A stretch of DNA of 64,000 nt from Sinomicrobium kalidii (GTDB lineage Bacteria > Bacteroidota > Bacteroidia > Flavobacteriales > Flavobacteriaceae). The stretch lies in NCBI RefSeq assembly GCF_021183825.1, contig NZ_CP089211.1:3888501-3952500 (forward strand), in the 5' to 3' direction. This document shows positions 24,174 through 32,990 of this stretch, one piece after another. The notes beneath the pieces were generated by a model. That model made no database searches. It saw nothing but the letters and a program-made list of their open reading frames with translations, and was not told the origin of the DNA. Both the position numbers and the translations under genes were made by a program. Numbering within the stretch: the first letter of the stretch is position 1; every line of letters starts with the position of its first letter.

Positions 24174-26477
24174 CTAAGAAACAACCTGTTCTACTTTTTC
24201 CCTTATCTTTTTGGCTGCCTGTACCATATTGGTGAGGGCCGCTTCGGTCTCTTCCCACTTCCGGGTTTTAAGGCCGCAATCCGGGTTTACCCAGATATTC
24301 TCTTCCGGGAGTAAGGCGCTTGCTTTCCGGAGCAAGGTTACCATTTCTTCTACGGTAGGTACCCTCGGGGAGTGAATGTCGTAAACCCCCGGACCTATTT
24401 CATTCGGATATTTGAAATCTGCAAATGCTTCCAGGAGTTCCATTTGTGAACGCGAAGTTTCAATGGTGATCACATCGGCGTCCATGGCGGCAATGTGTTC
24501 AATGATGTCGTTAAACTCACTGTAGCACATATGGGTGTGTATCTGGGTTTCGTCCTGAACACCACTGGCAGCGATACGGAATGCCCCGATGGCCCAGTTC
24601 AGGTAGGCAGGCCAGTCCTTCTTTCGGAGTGGCAAACCTTCCCGTATGGCAGGTTCGTCGATCTGGATCATTGAAATACCTGCCTTTTCCAGGGCTACAA
24701 CTTCATCCCTTATGGCCAGGGCAATCTGGAATGTAGTTGCCGAACGTGCCTGATCGTCCCGTACAAAAGACCATTGCAGGATGGTCACGGGGCCGGTAAG
24801 CATTCCCTTCACGATCCTGTCGGTATGTTGTTGTGCAAAGCGGCTCCAGCGTACGGTCATGTCTTCCGGCCGGCTTACGTCACCGTAGATGATCGGGGGT
24901 TTTACACACCGGCTGCCGTAGCTTTGTACCCAGCCGTTCCTGGTAAAGAGGAATCCTTCCAGCAGTTCCCCGAAATATTCCACCATGTCGTTGCGTTCAA
25001 ATTCACCGTGGACCAATACGTCCAGTCCTATTTTTTCCTGGGTACGGATGGCTTCTATAGTGGCTTTTTCAATTCTGGCTTCGTATTCGGCCCGGGTGAG
25101 TTCACCTTTCTTTAACCTGGCCCGTAATCTCCGGATATCTGTGGTTTGGGGAAACGAACCGATGGTAGTAGTAGGGTAAAGTGGCAGCCCGAAACGGTTT
25201 TTCTGAATTTTTTGCCGAAGGGCAAAGCCCACGTGCCGGGTAGTGTCCTTCTCGGAAATGGCTGCTACCCGGTCCTTGACTTCCTGTTTGTGAATTTGCG
25301 ATGATATACGCCTGCTTTCAATGGCCTTCCGGTTTTCTTCCAGCAGGCCCTCATTGCCTTCCAGGATATCGGAAAGATCGGATATTTCTCCCAGTTTTTG
25401 TTTTGCAAAGGCCAGCCAGTTCTTTATTTCGGGATCAATACCGGTTTCTGCATCCAGGTCGTAAGGTGTGTGGAGCAGGGAGCACGAAGGTGCTATAAAC
25501 AGGCGTTCTTCACCGATTGCATCAATGGCCTTTCGGATGTAGTCCAGTGATTTTTCATAATTGTTTTTCCAGATATTGCGCCCGTCCACAACCCCGAGTG
25601 AGAGTGACAGGCTTTCCGGAGCTGCTTCCAATATGGCATCGAGCTGTTGCGGGGCCCGTACCAGGTCTATATGCAGGGCAGACACGGGCAGGGAAACGGC
25701 CAGGGCGGTATTGTCTCCCGGTTCCTCGAAATAGGTGGCTACCATAATGTTTATGCCCTTGCACGCTTTTGCAATGGCTTCGTAGGCTGTTTTGTAGGCT
25801 TCTTTTTCTTTTTCGGTAAGGTCAAGGGACAAAAAGGGTTCGTCGAGTTGTATCCATTCCGCGCCCAGTGCCTTGAGTTCGCTCAGGATTTCCACATAAA
25901 CGGGAAGCAGTTTTTTCAGAAGGTCAATACGGTGAAAACCTTCTTCTTTTTCCTTGCCCAGTAACAAATAAGATACAGGGCCTATGAGTACCGGTTTCGG
26001 TGTTTTTTTTACTGCCTTTTTGGCTTCCGTGAACTCTTCGGTTATTTTGGAGGAGAACCATTTGAACTCCTGTTCTTTGTAAAATTCCGGAACGATATAA
26101 TGATAATTGGTGTCGAACCACTTGGTCATTTCCATGGCCGTGATGTCCAGTCCGTCTTTCTGATAGCCCCTGGCCATGGCAAAGTACAGGTCGAGTTCGG
26201 TGTTTTCCCTGTTCTGTGTCAATACCGGGGTATAGCGTTTCGGAATGGCTCCCAGGGAAAGTGACATGTCCAGGACCTGGTCGTAAAAGCTGAAATCATT
26301 GCAGGGCACCAGGTCTATGCCCGCTTCCTGTTGTACGGTCCAGTTCTGCCTGCGCAGTTTTTCGGCGACCGAGAGGAGTTCTTCCCGGTCAATCTTGCCC
26401 GACCAGTACCGTTCACAGGCCTTTTTCAATTCACGACGGGCGCCGATACGGGGGTAACCCAAATTGTTTTTTTGCAT
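24174..26477 (-). CDS. metE: Cobalamin-independent methionine synthase
   Basis: A 767-residue two-barrel enzyme (5-methyltetrahydropteroyltriglutamate-homocysteine methyltransferase). The N-terminal half starts NNLGYPRIGARRELKKACERYW; the catalytic C-terminal half has TTTIGSFPQT, VHGEFERNDMVEYF, HTHMCYSEF with the zinc-binding His and Cys, and VNPDCGLKTRKW with the last Cys. It methylates homocysteine without B12. A cobalamin riboswitch lies just upstream on the same strand, so the gene should be repressed when B12 is available and a MetH elsewhere can take over. It is a single gene. Confidence 0.97.
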   Translation of the reverse strand: MQKNNLGYPRIGARRELKKACERYWSGKIDREELLSVAEKLRRQNWTVQQEAGIDLVPCNDFSFYDQVLDMSLSLGAIPKRYTPVLTQNRENTELDLYFAMARGYQKDGLDITAMEMTKWFDTNYHYIVPEFYKEQEFKWFSSKITEEFTEAKKAVKKTPKPVLIGPVSYLLLGKEKEEGFHRIDLLKKLLPVYVEILSELKALGAEWIQLDEPFLSLDLTEKEKEAYKTAYEAIAKACKGINIMVATYFEEPGDNTALAVSLPVSALHIDLVRAPQQLDAILEAAPESLSLSLGVVDGRNIWKNNYEKSLDYIRKAIDAIGEERLFIAPSCSLLHTPYDLDAETGIDPEIKNWLAFAKQKLGEISDLSDILEGNEGLLEENRKAIESRRISSQIHKQEVKDRVAAISEKDTTRHVGFALRQKIQKNRFGLPLYPTTTIGSFPQTTDIRRLRARLKKGELTRAEYEARIEKATIEAIRTQEKIGLDVLVHGEFERNDMVEYFGELLEGFLFTRNGWVQSYGSRCVKPPIIYGDVSRPEDMTVRWSRFAQQHTDRIVKGMLTGPVTILQWSFVRDDQARSATTFQIALAIRDEVVALEKAGISMIQIDEPAIREGLPLRKKDWPAYLNWAIGAFRIAASGVQDETQIHTHMCYSEFNDIIEHIAAMDADVITIETSRSQMELLEAFADFKYPNEIGPGVYDIHSPRVPTVEEMVTLLRKASALLPEENIWVNPDCGLKTRKWEETEAALTNMVQAAKKIREKVEQVVS

Positions 26478-26667
26478 TTTAAAATAGCATTAAGTTAAAC
26501 ATCAAATAAATCAATGTTCCCACTATTTTTCCGTATGCCTTAGAAGAATCGTAGAGGAGAGGATATGAAATATGAAGATGAACAGTACACCTTTCCGGTG
26601 CCATTCACCTGTAAAAATATCCCGACTACTGCTTCAAAACCGCGAAAGCATACGTCTCTGCATTATA

Positions 26668-26835
26668 AGCAAGTCTCCTGGCTCGTAACATTGCTGCCAT
26701 CCTTCTCATCCTTTCGGGAGGACAATGGATCGTGTAGTTTGCGGCAGCAATTCTGCGTTACTCACAGTTGCGCGTCAGCCCGTGATTTTCACACGGTTCC
26801 TTTTTAAGAGATCGCCCCGACAGTCCGGGTGCAAC
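26668..26835 (-). promoter_or_regulatory. Cobalamin riboswitch upstream of metE
   Basis: On the minus strand the sequence shows the B12-element core GGAACCGTGTGAAAATCACG (26781-26800) with following CAACTG, then the terminal AGCCAGGAGACTTGC block near 26668-26683. The same blocks occur in the btuB leader 600 bp away. The 3' end of the element is about 190 bases before the metE start. It should lower metE expression when adenosylcobalamin is bound. Boundaries are approximate. Confidence 0.9.
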
Positions 26836-26871
26836 CTCACTTATAATGGGAAATAGTATGTATGAACGGTA

Positions 26872-26879
26872 CAAAGGTA
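26872..26879 (-). promoter_or_regulatory. Candidate -7 element for the metE leader
   Basis: Minus-strand TACCTTTG is an exact TAnnTTTG match placed about 35 bases upstream of the riboswitch. A TTG (26896-26898 on the minus strand) lies 16 bp upstream, slightly short of the normal spacing. Confidence 0.5.
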
Positions 26880-27261
26880 GCTAATATCCCTGTAACAATC
26901 ATGTTGGGAGTTACTTTATATGGATAAATAACAAATATGAAGTATGAGGTTAGAAATGAGAAGTCGGAAGTAAAGGGGATTGACGGAAGATAGGCAGGGT
27001 ATTGATGACGGATGACCGGAGACCGGTGTTAATAATGTTGTGTATATTGATGTATTTCACTGTTTTAAAATCCATAAGACAAAATGAAGGTCTTCATTCC
27101 GGAAGGGATTTTTTCTTTTTTAAAAAGCGATCAGCACGGCAACCTGCAATAAGAACATCGTGTATCCGTGGCCCTTCTCCGGTGCCTGCACCATACACAG
27201 GAATTTCAAACCTCCGGCTTCATACTTCATACTTTAGTTTGTATCTTCGCGGCAAAATCTG
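26880..27261. other. Gene-free spacer between two divergent B12 leaders
   Basis: About 380 bases with no credible coding sequence. The part 26940-27030 is purine-rich and has repeated GATGAC/GACGGA-like words; the rest is AT-rich. It must hold the promoters of both riboswitch leaders. A near-match to the -7 box (TTAGTTTG, one mismatch) occurs shortly before the btuB leader. Confidence 0.5.
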
Positions 27262-27432
27262 GTTCGGCATTGCCGATGAAAAAGGGAACCGGGTGTGAAG
27301 CCCGGGCTGTACCCGCAACTGTATGCTCAGTCCCGTTTTGGGATGCCTGTTGCAATTACTTCGCTGCCACTGTCCCGATAACTGTCGGGGCGGGAAGGCC
27401 GGCAACAGGACGCAAGCCAGGAGACCTGCCGG
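27262..27432 (+). promoter_or_regulatory. Cobalamin riboswitch upstream of the BtuB-type receptor
   Basis: It shows the classic B12-element blocks in order: GGGAACCGGGTGTGAAG (27284-27300), CCCGCAACTGTA, GCCACTG (27366-27372), GGGAAGGCCGGCAACAGGA and GCAAGCCAGGAGACCTGCC (27412-27430). It ends about 80 bases before the receptor start. It should switch off receptor synthesis when cobalamin is plentiful. Confidence 0.95.
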
Positions 27433-27513
27433 ATTTTAAAAACGGATGTCAAACTTTCGGGATAAAAGTTTGCGCATGCACAGCCATGCTTTTTTCCCAA
27501 TTATTACACAAAA

Positions 27514-29364
27514 ATGAAAAAAAGAACAATTACTTTCGGTGCATTGTCACTGTTATGCGCTGCGGGCTTTGCCCAGGAAGTACAGCAACTGGACGAAGTG
27601 GTGGTCGCCGATTCCCGCTTTGAACTGAAACGTGAAAATTCCGGGAAAACGGTTATTAAGATCACGGCCGAAGAACTGGAAAAGAACCAGGGAAAGAGTC
27701 TGGCAGAGGTGATCAATACCAAAAGCGGTATTGAGATCGGGGGTAGCCGGAGTAATGCCGGACAAAATCTCGGTTATTATATCCGGGGCGGGGCCAACCG
27801 GCAGGTGCTTGTGCTCATAGATGGGGTACAGGTTTCCGACCCGTCGGCTATTTACAATGATTTCGATTTGCGGCTGGTGGACCTGAGCCAGGTGGAATCG
27901 GTAGAGATCGTTAAAGGGGCGGCAAGTACGCTTTACGGAAACGCCGCCGCTACGGCAATGATAAACATTACTACCAAAAAAGCGACAGCTAAACTCTTGT
28001 CGGCAACCTTCCGTTCGAGTGTAGGTACCAATCAGGCCCATAATGACCAGGACTATGACCTGGCTGATTTTTCCAATAGCGTGGCCGTTAGCGGAACTTC
28101 GGGCAGGGTAAATTACATGGCCGGGTTTTCCCAGCAGTACACCGACGGATTGTCCGCAGCAGTTTCGGGTACGGAAAGGGACCCTTTTTCGCGTTTTAAT
28201 ACCAATGTGAAAGTAGGGTATGAGGCCTCAGAGCGTTTTTCCGTGGATGTGTTTGGGAATTACGATAAGTTTAAGGTGGATATTGACGGTTATACCGATG
28301 CGGGTTTTGCGGATACGCCGGACCAAAGTATCAGTAAACAATACCGTGCGGGGATCGCTCCGAAATTCAGTTATACGAACGGAAGTGTACAGGCCAGTAT
28401 AGCTTATAACAAAATAGAACGGGAAACGAAGTCTGATTTTCCCTCGGCCTATAATGCCAACAGTCTTGTGGCAGATGTATATAACAAATACAATTTTAAC
28501 GACAGTTTTTATACCATCGTAGGATTGAACTATATCCGTAACGAAGCCGAATTTGACAGGGACCGGGATTTTACCATCACTGATCCGTATGCCAATGTGG
28601 TTTGGGTGTCCGGTTTCGGGTTGAATGTGAATGCGGGAGCCAGGCTGAACAACCACAGTGAATACGGTACGCATTTTACCTATAACCTGAACCCTTCCTT
28701 TACATTTTCATTACAGGATAACAGTTATATCAAGGCCCTGGGGTCATTCAGTACCTCCTATATAGCGCCGAGCCTGTCGCAACTCTACGGCGCTTTCGGT
28801 CCTAACCCGGACCTGGACCCCGAAGAAGACCGGACACTGGAAGGCGGACTGGAATTCGGTTCCGGTGTATGGCGGTTGAGCGCATTGTATTTTAACAGAA
28901 ATGAGGAAAACCGGATCGATTACCTGCTTATTGACCCGGATAATTTCATATACCAGTACTGCAATGTGGCGGGAGATTTTACCGTAAACGGGGTAGAAGC
29001 CGAGGTTTCCGTAAAACCTGTGGATTTTGTGCAGCTGGATGCCAATTACACCTTTACGGAAAACCGTGACCAGGTAGCGCTGCGTATTCCCAAACATAAA
29101 GTGAACGCCACGGCCGGGTTTAACCTGTGCCCGACCACTTTCGCCTCGGTAAGCTACCAGTATATGGACGACCGCCTCGACTCGGGGAACATACAAATGG
29201 ACAGCTTTTCTACTTTTGATGTGTATTTAAGCCACGACATCTTGAAGAACAAGATGAAACTCTTTGCTAACGTAAGCAATATCTTTAATGAGGATTATGT
29301 GGAGTTGGCAGGGTATACTACGAAAGGGAGGAATGTAAGAGTCGGGTTTAGTTTGGTGTTTTAG
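27514..29364 (+). CDS. btuB: TonB-dependent outer-membrane cobalamin receptor
   Basis: A 616-residue receptor. A Sec signal peptide ends at GFAQEVQQ; then the TonB box-like LDEVVVADSRF, the plug domain (SLAEVINTKSGIEIGGSRSNAGQNLGYYIRGG and VEIVKGAASTLYGNAAATAMINITTKK) and a 22-strand barrel ending in GRNVRVGFSLVF with the typical terminal Phe. The length equals that of BtuB and there is no CarboxypepD-like N-terminal extension, unlike the SusC proteins in this window. Assignment to cobalamin comes from the B12 riboswitch in its leader. No btuF/C/D genes follow. Confidence 0.93.
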   Translation: MKKRTITFGALSLLCAAGFAQEVQQLDEVVVADSRFELKRENSGKTVIKITAEELEKNQGKSLAEVINTKSGIEIGGSRSNAGQNLGYYIRGGANRQVLVLIDGVQVSDPSAIYNDFDLRLVDLSQVESVEIVKGAASTLYGNAAATAMINITTKKATAKLLSATFRSSVGTNQAHNDQDYDLADFSNSVAVSGTSGRVNYMAGFSQQYTDGLSAAVSGTERDPFSRFNTNVKVGYEASERFSVDVFGNYDKFKVDIDGYTDAGFADTPDQSISKQYRAGIAPKFSYTNGSVQASIAYNKIERETKSDFPSAYNANSLVADVYNKYNFNDSFYTIVGLNYIRNEAEFDRDRDFTITDPYANVVWVSGFGLNVNAGARLNNHSEYGTHFTYNLNPSFTFSLQDNSYIKALGSFSTSYIAPSLSQLYGAFGPNPDLDPEEDRTLEGGLEFGSGVWRLSALYFNRNEENRIDYLLIDPDNFIYQYCNVAGDFTVNGVEAEVSVKPVDFVQLDANYTFTENRDQVALRIPKHKVNATAGFNLCPTTFASVSYQYMDDRLDSGNIQMDSFSTFDVYLSHDILKNKMKLFANVSNIFNEDYVELAGYTTKGRNVRVGFSLVF

Positions 29365-29386
29365 ACTGAGAACAAAAGATAATTTG

Positions 29387-29480
29387 GAAGGTGTTTAAAA
29401 AGTAGTTTACCCTGAGCGACAGCCGAAAGGCCTGGAGTGACAGAAACATGGAAATCCACTTTTTAGACACCTTCTTTTTT
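29387..29480 (+). terminator. Long hairpin terminator after btuB
   Basis: A 17-base arm GAAGGTGTTTAAAAAGT (29387-29403) pairs with ACTTTTTAGACACCTTC (29458-29474) with one mismatch, followed by six T. The 54-base loop contains CCCTGAGCGACAGCCGAAAGG and CCTGGAGTGAC, sequences of the dispersed intergenic repeat type common in flavobacteria. It also borders the stop of the convergent S41 protease. Confidence 0.7.
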
Positions 29481-30936
29481 ATTTCAGTTTTTCAGGCGCT
29501 ATATACATATTGTCTTTCATAGGCGTAAAATGTTTGGAATCGGTGAGATCATGAATTGGCATTTCAGGCCAGATTTCCAGTGATCTTGCGGAAATACCGG
29601 TAATTTCCTGTATGGCTCTTGCCAGTAAAGGTTCATTCGCGTTTCCTAACACTCCAAGATCTTCCAAGTCTTCCTGAAATTTGATGTCGGGTTCCAGTCC
29701 TTCAGTATAATCTGAAAAACCGTCGGCGTTTTCATTCCTGCCTAAAAGGGGTTGCATCCCCCAGGTATGATTTTTATTAATATTATTTGAACGATTTGAA
29801 TTGTAGATATAGCTATTGCCGGGGTCATCCACCAGGGTTACGGAAAATTCATTTTTCCCCGTAGTGGTTGTCCCGATGTGTACTACATTAATATAAGGGT
29901 CTAATCCGTTTATAATCAGTTCGCTTGCTGAAGCGCTGCTTCCCAGTGCCAATACATATACCTGATTAAGTTCTAAACTGTTTATGGCACTTCCGTCTGA
30001 AAGTTCATCCGGGAAATAATCTTCCAGGTCACTGTCTGGAAACTGAGATTGTACCTTGTCGTTGTACCGTTGCCTGATAAAGAGCTCTCCGGTAAACTGT
30101 CCGGTAATCATACTGGATAATTGAAGTGCCGATCTTACGGAACCCCCTGGATTGTATCGTAGATCGAGAACCAGATCAGTGATCCCTTCACTTTTAAATT
30201 CTCCGAAAACAGCATTTAATTCAGTGTCGAAGGTTCTTGTAAAACCGTTATACATCAGGTAGCCGATTTTACGCCCTCCCTGTTCGGTAATGGTATGAAC
30301 AAATACGGGGTTTTCGGTATATTCATGCTTAATAAGTGACACTTCTTCCCCATTGGGGGTTATTGTACTGTTTTCAATATCGGCCATGTTCAGTGTGTAT
30401 GAATCATTTTGCCCGAACAGTAAATCCTGGTAATTGTTAACGGTGAGTGTAGTACCGTTTACCCCCGTAAATATATCTCCACGGTGTATATCCTTTGTAG
30501 ATGCATCTGAGTCCGGAAGGATATACCGAACATAACCAAAAACATCGTTGCTGTTAGAGAATTGAACCAAACCAAACTCTACACCATTTGTCTTGTATAT
30601 GCCTTGCTGGGAATTGATAAGATCATTATAATCTTCTTCGATCCAGGAAAAGCGGTCTCTGTCTGATTCACTTCTGTAGTATTTTAAGTGATCGAACAGT
30701 TCTGCCGGATCGGAATAACTGCTTAAAAAGTCCTGGTATTCCTGATTGGAAGAAAACCGTGTGTCACTTAAATCCTCAACATCCCCCTGCCAGAAATACC
30801 AAAGGTTCAACCCCTTCCATATAAAATCCTGCACTTCCAGGTTTTCCGAAGGGTTGGGAACAAATGCGTCGTCGTCCTTGTCTGAACAACTCCAAAAAAT
30901 AAAGCCCGTTATAAAAAGATAAAAAAGCTTTTTCAT
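29479..30936 (-). CDS. S41-family (C-terminal-processing-type) protease, lipoprotein
   Basis: A 485-residue protein with a lipoprotein signal (LFITGFIFWSC, Cys 17). A PDZ-like part lies around residues 115-205. The S41 domain has GITDLVLDLRYNPGGS (about 251-266) and the nucleophile in SASASELI with Ser 336, and the general-base Lys 361 in TTTGKNEFS. The Ser-Lys spacing of 25 residues is the same as in E. coli Tsp. It is therefore expected to be an active Ser-Lys protease anchored in the envelope. It is a single gene; the substrate is unknown. Confidence 0.92.
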   Translation of the reverse strand: MKKLFYLFITGFIFWSCSDKDDDAFVPNPSENLEVQDFIWKGLNLWYFWQGDVEDLSDTRFSSNQEYQDFLSSYSDPAELFDHLKYYRSESDRDRFSWIEEDYNDLINSQQGIYKTNGVEFGLVQFSNSNDVFGYVRYILPDSDASTKDIHRGDIFTGVNGTTLTVNNYQDLLFGQNDSYTLNMADIENSTITPNGEEVSLIKHEYTENPVFVHTITEQGGRKIGYLMYNGFTRTFDTELNAVFGEFKSEGITDLVLDLRYNPGGSVRSALQLSSMITGQFTGELFIRQRYNDKVQSQFPDSDLEDYFPDELSDGSAINSLELNQVYVLALGSSASASELIINGLDPYINVVHIGTTTTGKNEFSVTLVDDPGNSYIYNSNRSNNINKNHTWGMQPLLGRNENADGFSDYTEGLEPDIKFQEDLEDLGVLGNANEPLLARAIQEITGISARSLEIWPEMPIHDLTDSKHFTPMKDNMYIAPEKLK

Positions 30937-31272
30937 AGATTTAGGTTTTTGGCCGTAAAAACAAAATCGGGGGTTCCTTGTCTTCAGGGCCCGTTAGGAT
31001 TGAGTTAAAATAATTAAGAGCATTAACAAACAACCATTCCGGTTGTTTGTCTAAGAAGGAGAGGGGCGTATATCTTATTATAAAACGCTAAATTTACTCT
31101 AATTATTGGCTTTTGAAAATTTTTTGTAACATTTTTTAATCTGGTTCGTCTTCCTTATGAGTTGATGAGTTGATGAGTTGATGAGTTGATGAGAAAATAT
31201 TAACTAGCAAAATACAAAACACCTCCAGGACTCCCAAACTCCTCAACTCCAAAACTAACCAGTTAATTAAGT
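30937..31272. other. Gene-free spacer between divergent S41 protease and ECF sigma operon
   Basis: This 336-base AT-rich stretch must contain both divergent promoters. It holds a short tandem repeat (see 31159-31193) and a Ttract-rich zone at 31110-31145. No exact TTG/TAnnTTTG pair was recognised. Confidence 0.5.
31159..31193. repeat. Short tandem repeat, GAGTTGAT x 4.4
   Basis: Four perfect 8-base copies of GAGTTGAT plus GAG, 80 bp before the ECF sigma start. It is probably a slippage-prone intergenic sequence; a copy-number change would alter the distance to the downstream gene. Confidence 0.9.
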
Positions 31273-31782
31273 ATGAAGCAGGCAGAGTTTTTGCATACGG
31301 TAATGCCTTTTAAGGACAAGTTGTTCCGGCTGGCCAAACGACTTCTCGTATCTACCGAAGAAGCTGAAGATGCCATGCAGGAGGTGTTGCTGAAATTGTG
31401 GACCAACAAAAGTAAAATAGCGACTTACCGGAGTGTGGAGGCCTTTGCGGTGACAGCGACCAAAAATTACTGCCTGGACCGGTTGCGCTCCAAACAGGCC
31501 GGAAACCTGAAACTAGTGCACAGCAATTATACGGACGAGAACACTTCCCTGCAACGGCAACTGGAAGCCCGGGACAGTGTATCCCTGATGCAGGAAATCA
31601 TGGAGCGGCTTCCGGAACAGCAAAAAATTATTTTACAGCTCAGGGACGTGGAACAATATGAATTTGAAGAAATAAGTGACATGCTGGACATGAACCCTAC
31701 CGCAGTGCGGGTAGCCCTTTCCAGGGCCAGGAAGACAGTCCGCGAAGAACTGATAAAAAAACACAATTATGGAGTTGGCTAA
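31273..31782 (+). CDS. ECF RNA polymerase sigma factor
   Basis: A 169-residue sigma factor with region 2 (DKLFRLAKRLLVSTEEAEDAMQEVLLKLW and VEAFAVTATKNYCLDRLRS) and region 4 (MLDMNPTAVRVALSRARKTVREEL). It heads an operon of four genes: a membrane protein overlapping its end by 14 bases, and two DUF4252 proteins. The first of these is the likely anti-sigma factor. The signal is unknown. Confidence 0.93.
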   Translation: MKQAEFLHTVMPFKDKLFRLAKRLLVSTEEAEDAMQEVLLKLWTNKSKIATYRSVEAFAVTATKNYCLDRLRSKQAGNLKLVHSNYTDENTSLQRQLEARDSVSLMQEIMERLPEQQKIILQLRDVEQYEFEEISDMLDMNPTAVRVALSRARKTVREELIKKHNYGVG

Positions 31783-32200
31783 GATAGAACAATACATCGA
31801 AAAATATTTTGAGGGCACAACCACTTTAGCGGAAGAAAAAGTCCTGAAAACCTATTTTTCACAGGATGAAGTGGCCCCGCACCTCCGGGCGTACCAGCCG
31901 ATGTTCCGTTTTTTTTCTGAGGCGAGGGAAGAAAAATCGGCCAGGGAATTCCGTCTGAGGTCCGGCAGGAAACGGTATTACGCCTGGTTTTCCGTAGCAG
32001 CAACAGTAGTTATAGCATTGGGGGTCTGGTTATCCGGTGGTCCTTCCACGGAAGAAAAAGAAGCGCTGCTGGCCTATGAAGAAACCGTACAGGCCCTCTA
32101 TATGGTGGGTAAAAATCTCAATAAAGGGGCAAATAAAATGGAATACCTGAACGAATTTGAAGCAGCGAAAAACAAGATATTACCTCCGGAAAATAAATAG
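31769..32200 (+). CDS. Probable membrane-anchored anti-sigma-like protein
   Basis: A 143-residue protein with a charged cytoplasmic N-terminus (IEQYIEKYFEGTTTLAEEKVLKTYFS), one transmembrane helix (about residues 70-88, AWFSVAATVVIALGVWLSGG) and a short C-terminal part. The layout, size and the 14-base overlap with the sigma gene match small anti-sigma factors of ECF operons in Bacteroidetes. There is no recognised domain, so the role is inferred from position and topology. Confidence 0.75.
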   Translation: MELAKIEQYIEKYFEGTTTLAEEKVLKTYFSQDEVAPHLRAYQPMFRFFSEAREEKSAREFRLRSGRKRYYAWFSVAATVVIALGVWLSGGPSTEEKEALLAYEETVQALYMVGKNLNKGANKMEYLNEFEAAKNKILPPENK

Positions 32201-32311
32201 TTAAGAGAAAAAGAAACTGAAAAACAGGTGAATATATCCGGATTTTAAAAGGGGTAATAATAGAAGAAGGAAAAACAAAACAATAACGATTTTACAGTAA
32301 AAACAGAAAAA

Positions 32312-32932
32312 ATGAAAAAGTTGAAGGCATTCAATGGCACTTTCCGGTCGGAAAGCCATAGGAAACAAGAAAGAACCACAGGATTAACCCAAATGACAGG
32401 CAGGAAGTGGATGGTGTGTATGTTATTGGCCGTACTGCCTTTCCTCGGGTTCTCACAGTCCGTTTTCGACAGGTTCGAAGCGATGGACGACGTGTCGGCC
32501 GTAGTGGTTAATCAAAATATGTTCAAGCTATTCTCCAGGATAGAAGCAGATGATCCGGAGGCCCGGGAGTTCATGGACATGGTAAAGACCCTGAAAAACC
32601 TGAAAGTGTTTACGACGGAAAACAAAACCATTGCCCGTGAGATGCGGTCCACGATGGATGAGTATATCAAAGATGCTTCTTTGGAAGAGCTGATGCGGAT
32701 AAAGGACGAGGATTCCAATGTGAAGTTTTATATCAGGCCGGGCCGCGATGAGGACCATGTAAGTGAGCTCCTGATGTTTGTTTCAGGGTTGAAGGAAGTG
32801 GAAGTGCACGGTAAAAAACTGGAAACCGTATTGCTGTCGCTTACCGGTGATATTGACCTGAACAAAATAAGTATGCTCACCAAAAAAATGAACCTTCCCT
32901 CCGAACTGGATGAAGCGGGAAAAAACAAATAA
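32312..32932 (+). CDS. DUF4252 domain secreted protein (first copy)
   Basis: A 206-residue protein. A Sec signal peptide begins at MTGRKWMVCMLLAVLPFLGFSQS, with an in-frame ATG at 32393 just before it; the start at 32312 would add 27 charged residues and is the reading used here only because its upstream is A-rich. The mature part matches DUF4252, with helical stretches FDRFEAMDDVSAVVVNQNMFKLF and a C-terminal LTGDIDLNKISMLTKKMNL. It follows the ECF sigma and anti-sigma genes and precedes a DUF4252 lipoprotein. The function of the family is unknown. Confidence 0.8.
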   Translation: MKKLKAFNGTFRSESHRKQERTTGLTQMTGRKWMVCMLLAVLPFLGFSQSVFDRFEAMDDVSAVVVNQNMFKLFSRIEADDPEAREFMDMVKTLKNLKVFTTENKTIAREMRSTMDEYIKDASLEELMRIKDEDSNVKFYIRPGRDEDHVSELLMFVSGLKEVEVHGKKLETVLLSLTGDIDLNKISMLTKKMNLPSELDEAGKNK

Positions 32933-32990
32933 TTAAACCTGCGGATGAAAATGTGGCAGGCACACCAATTTCAACTTAAAAAACATACCG

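Noticed and set aside
26565..26807. Plus-strand open frame of 80 codons
   Set aside because: It overlaps the metE cobalamin riboswitch, whose conserved blocks explain the sequence.
27168..27623. Plus-strand open frame across the btuB leader
   Set aside because: It runs through the cobalamin riboswitch and the start of btuB in another frame.
31159..31193. Possible CRISPR-like repeat array
   Set aside because: The repeat unit is 8 bp with no spacers and no cas genes; it is a simple tandem repeat.
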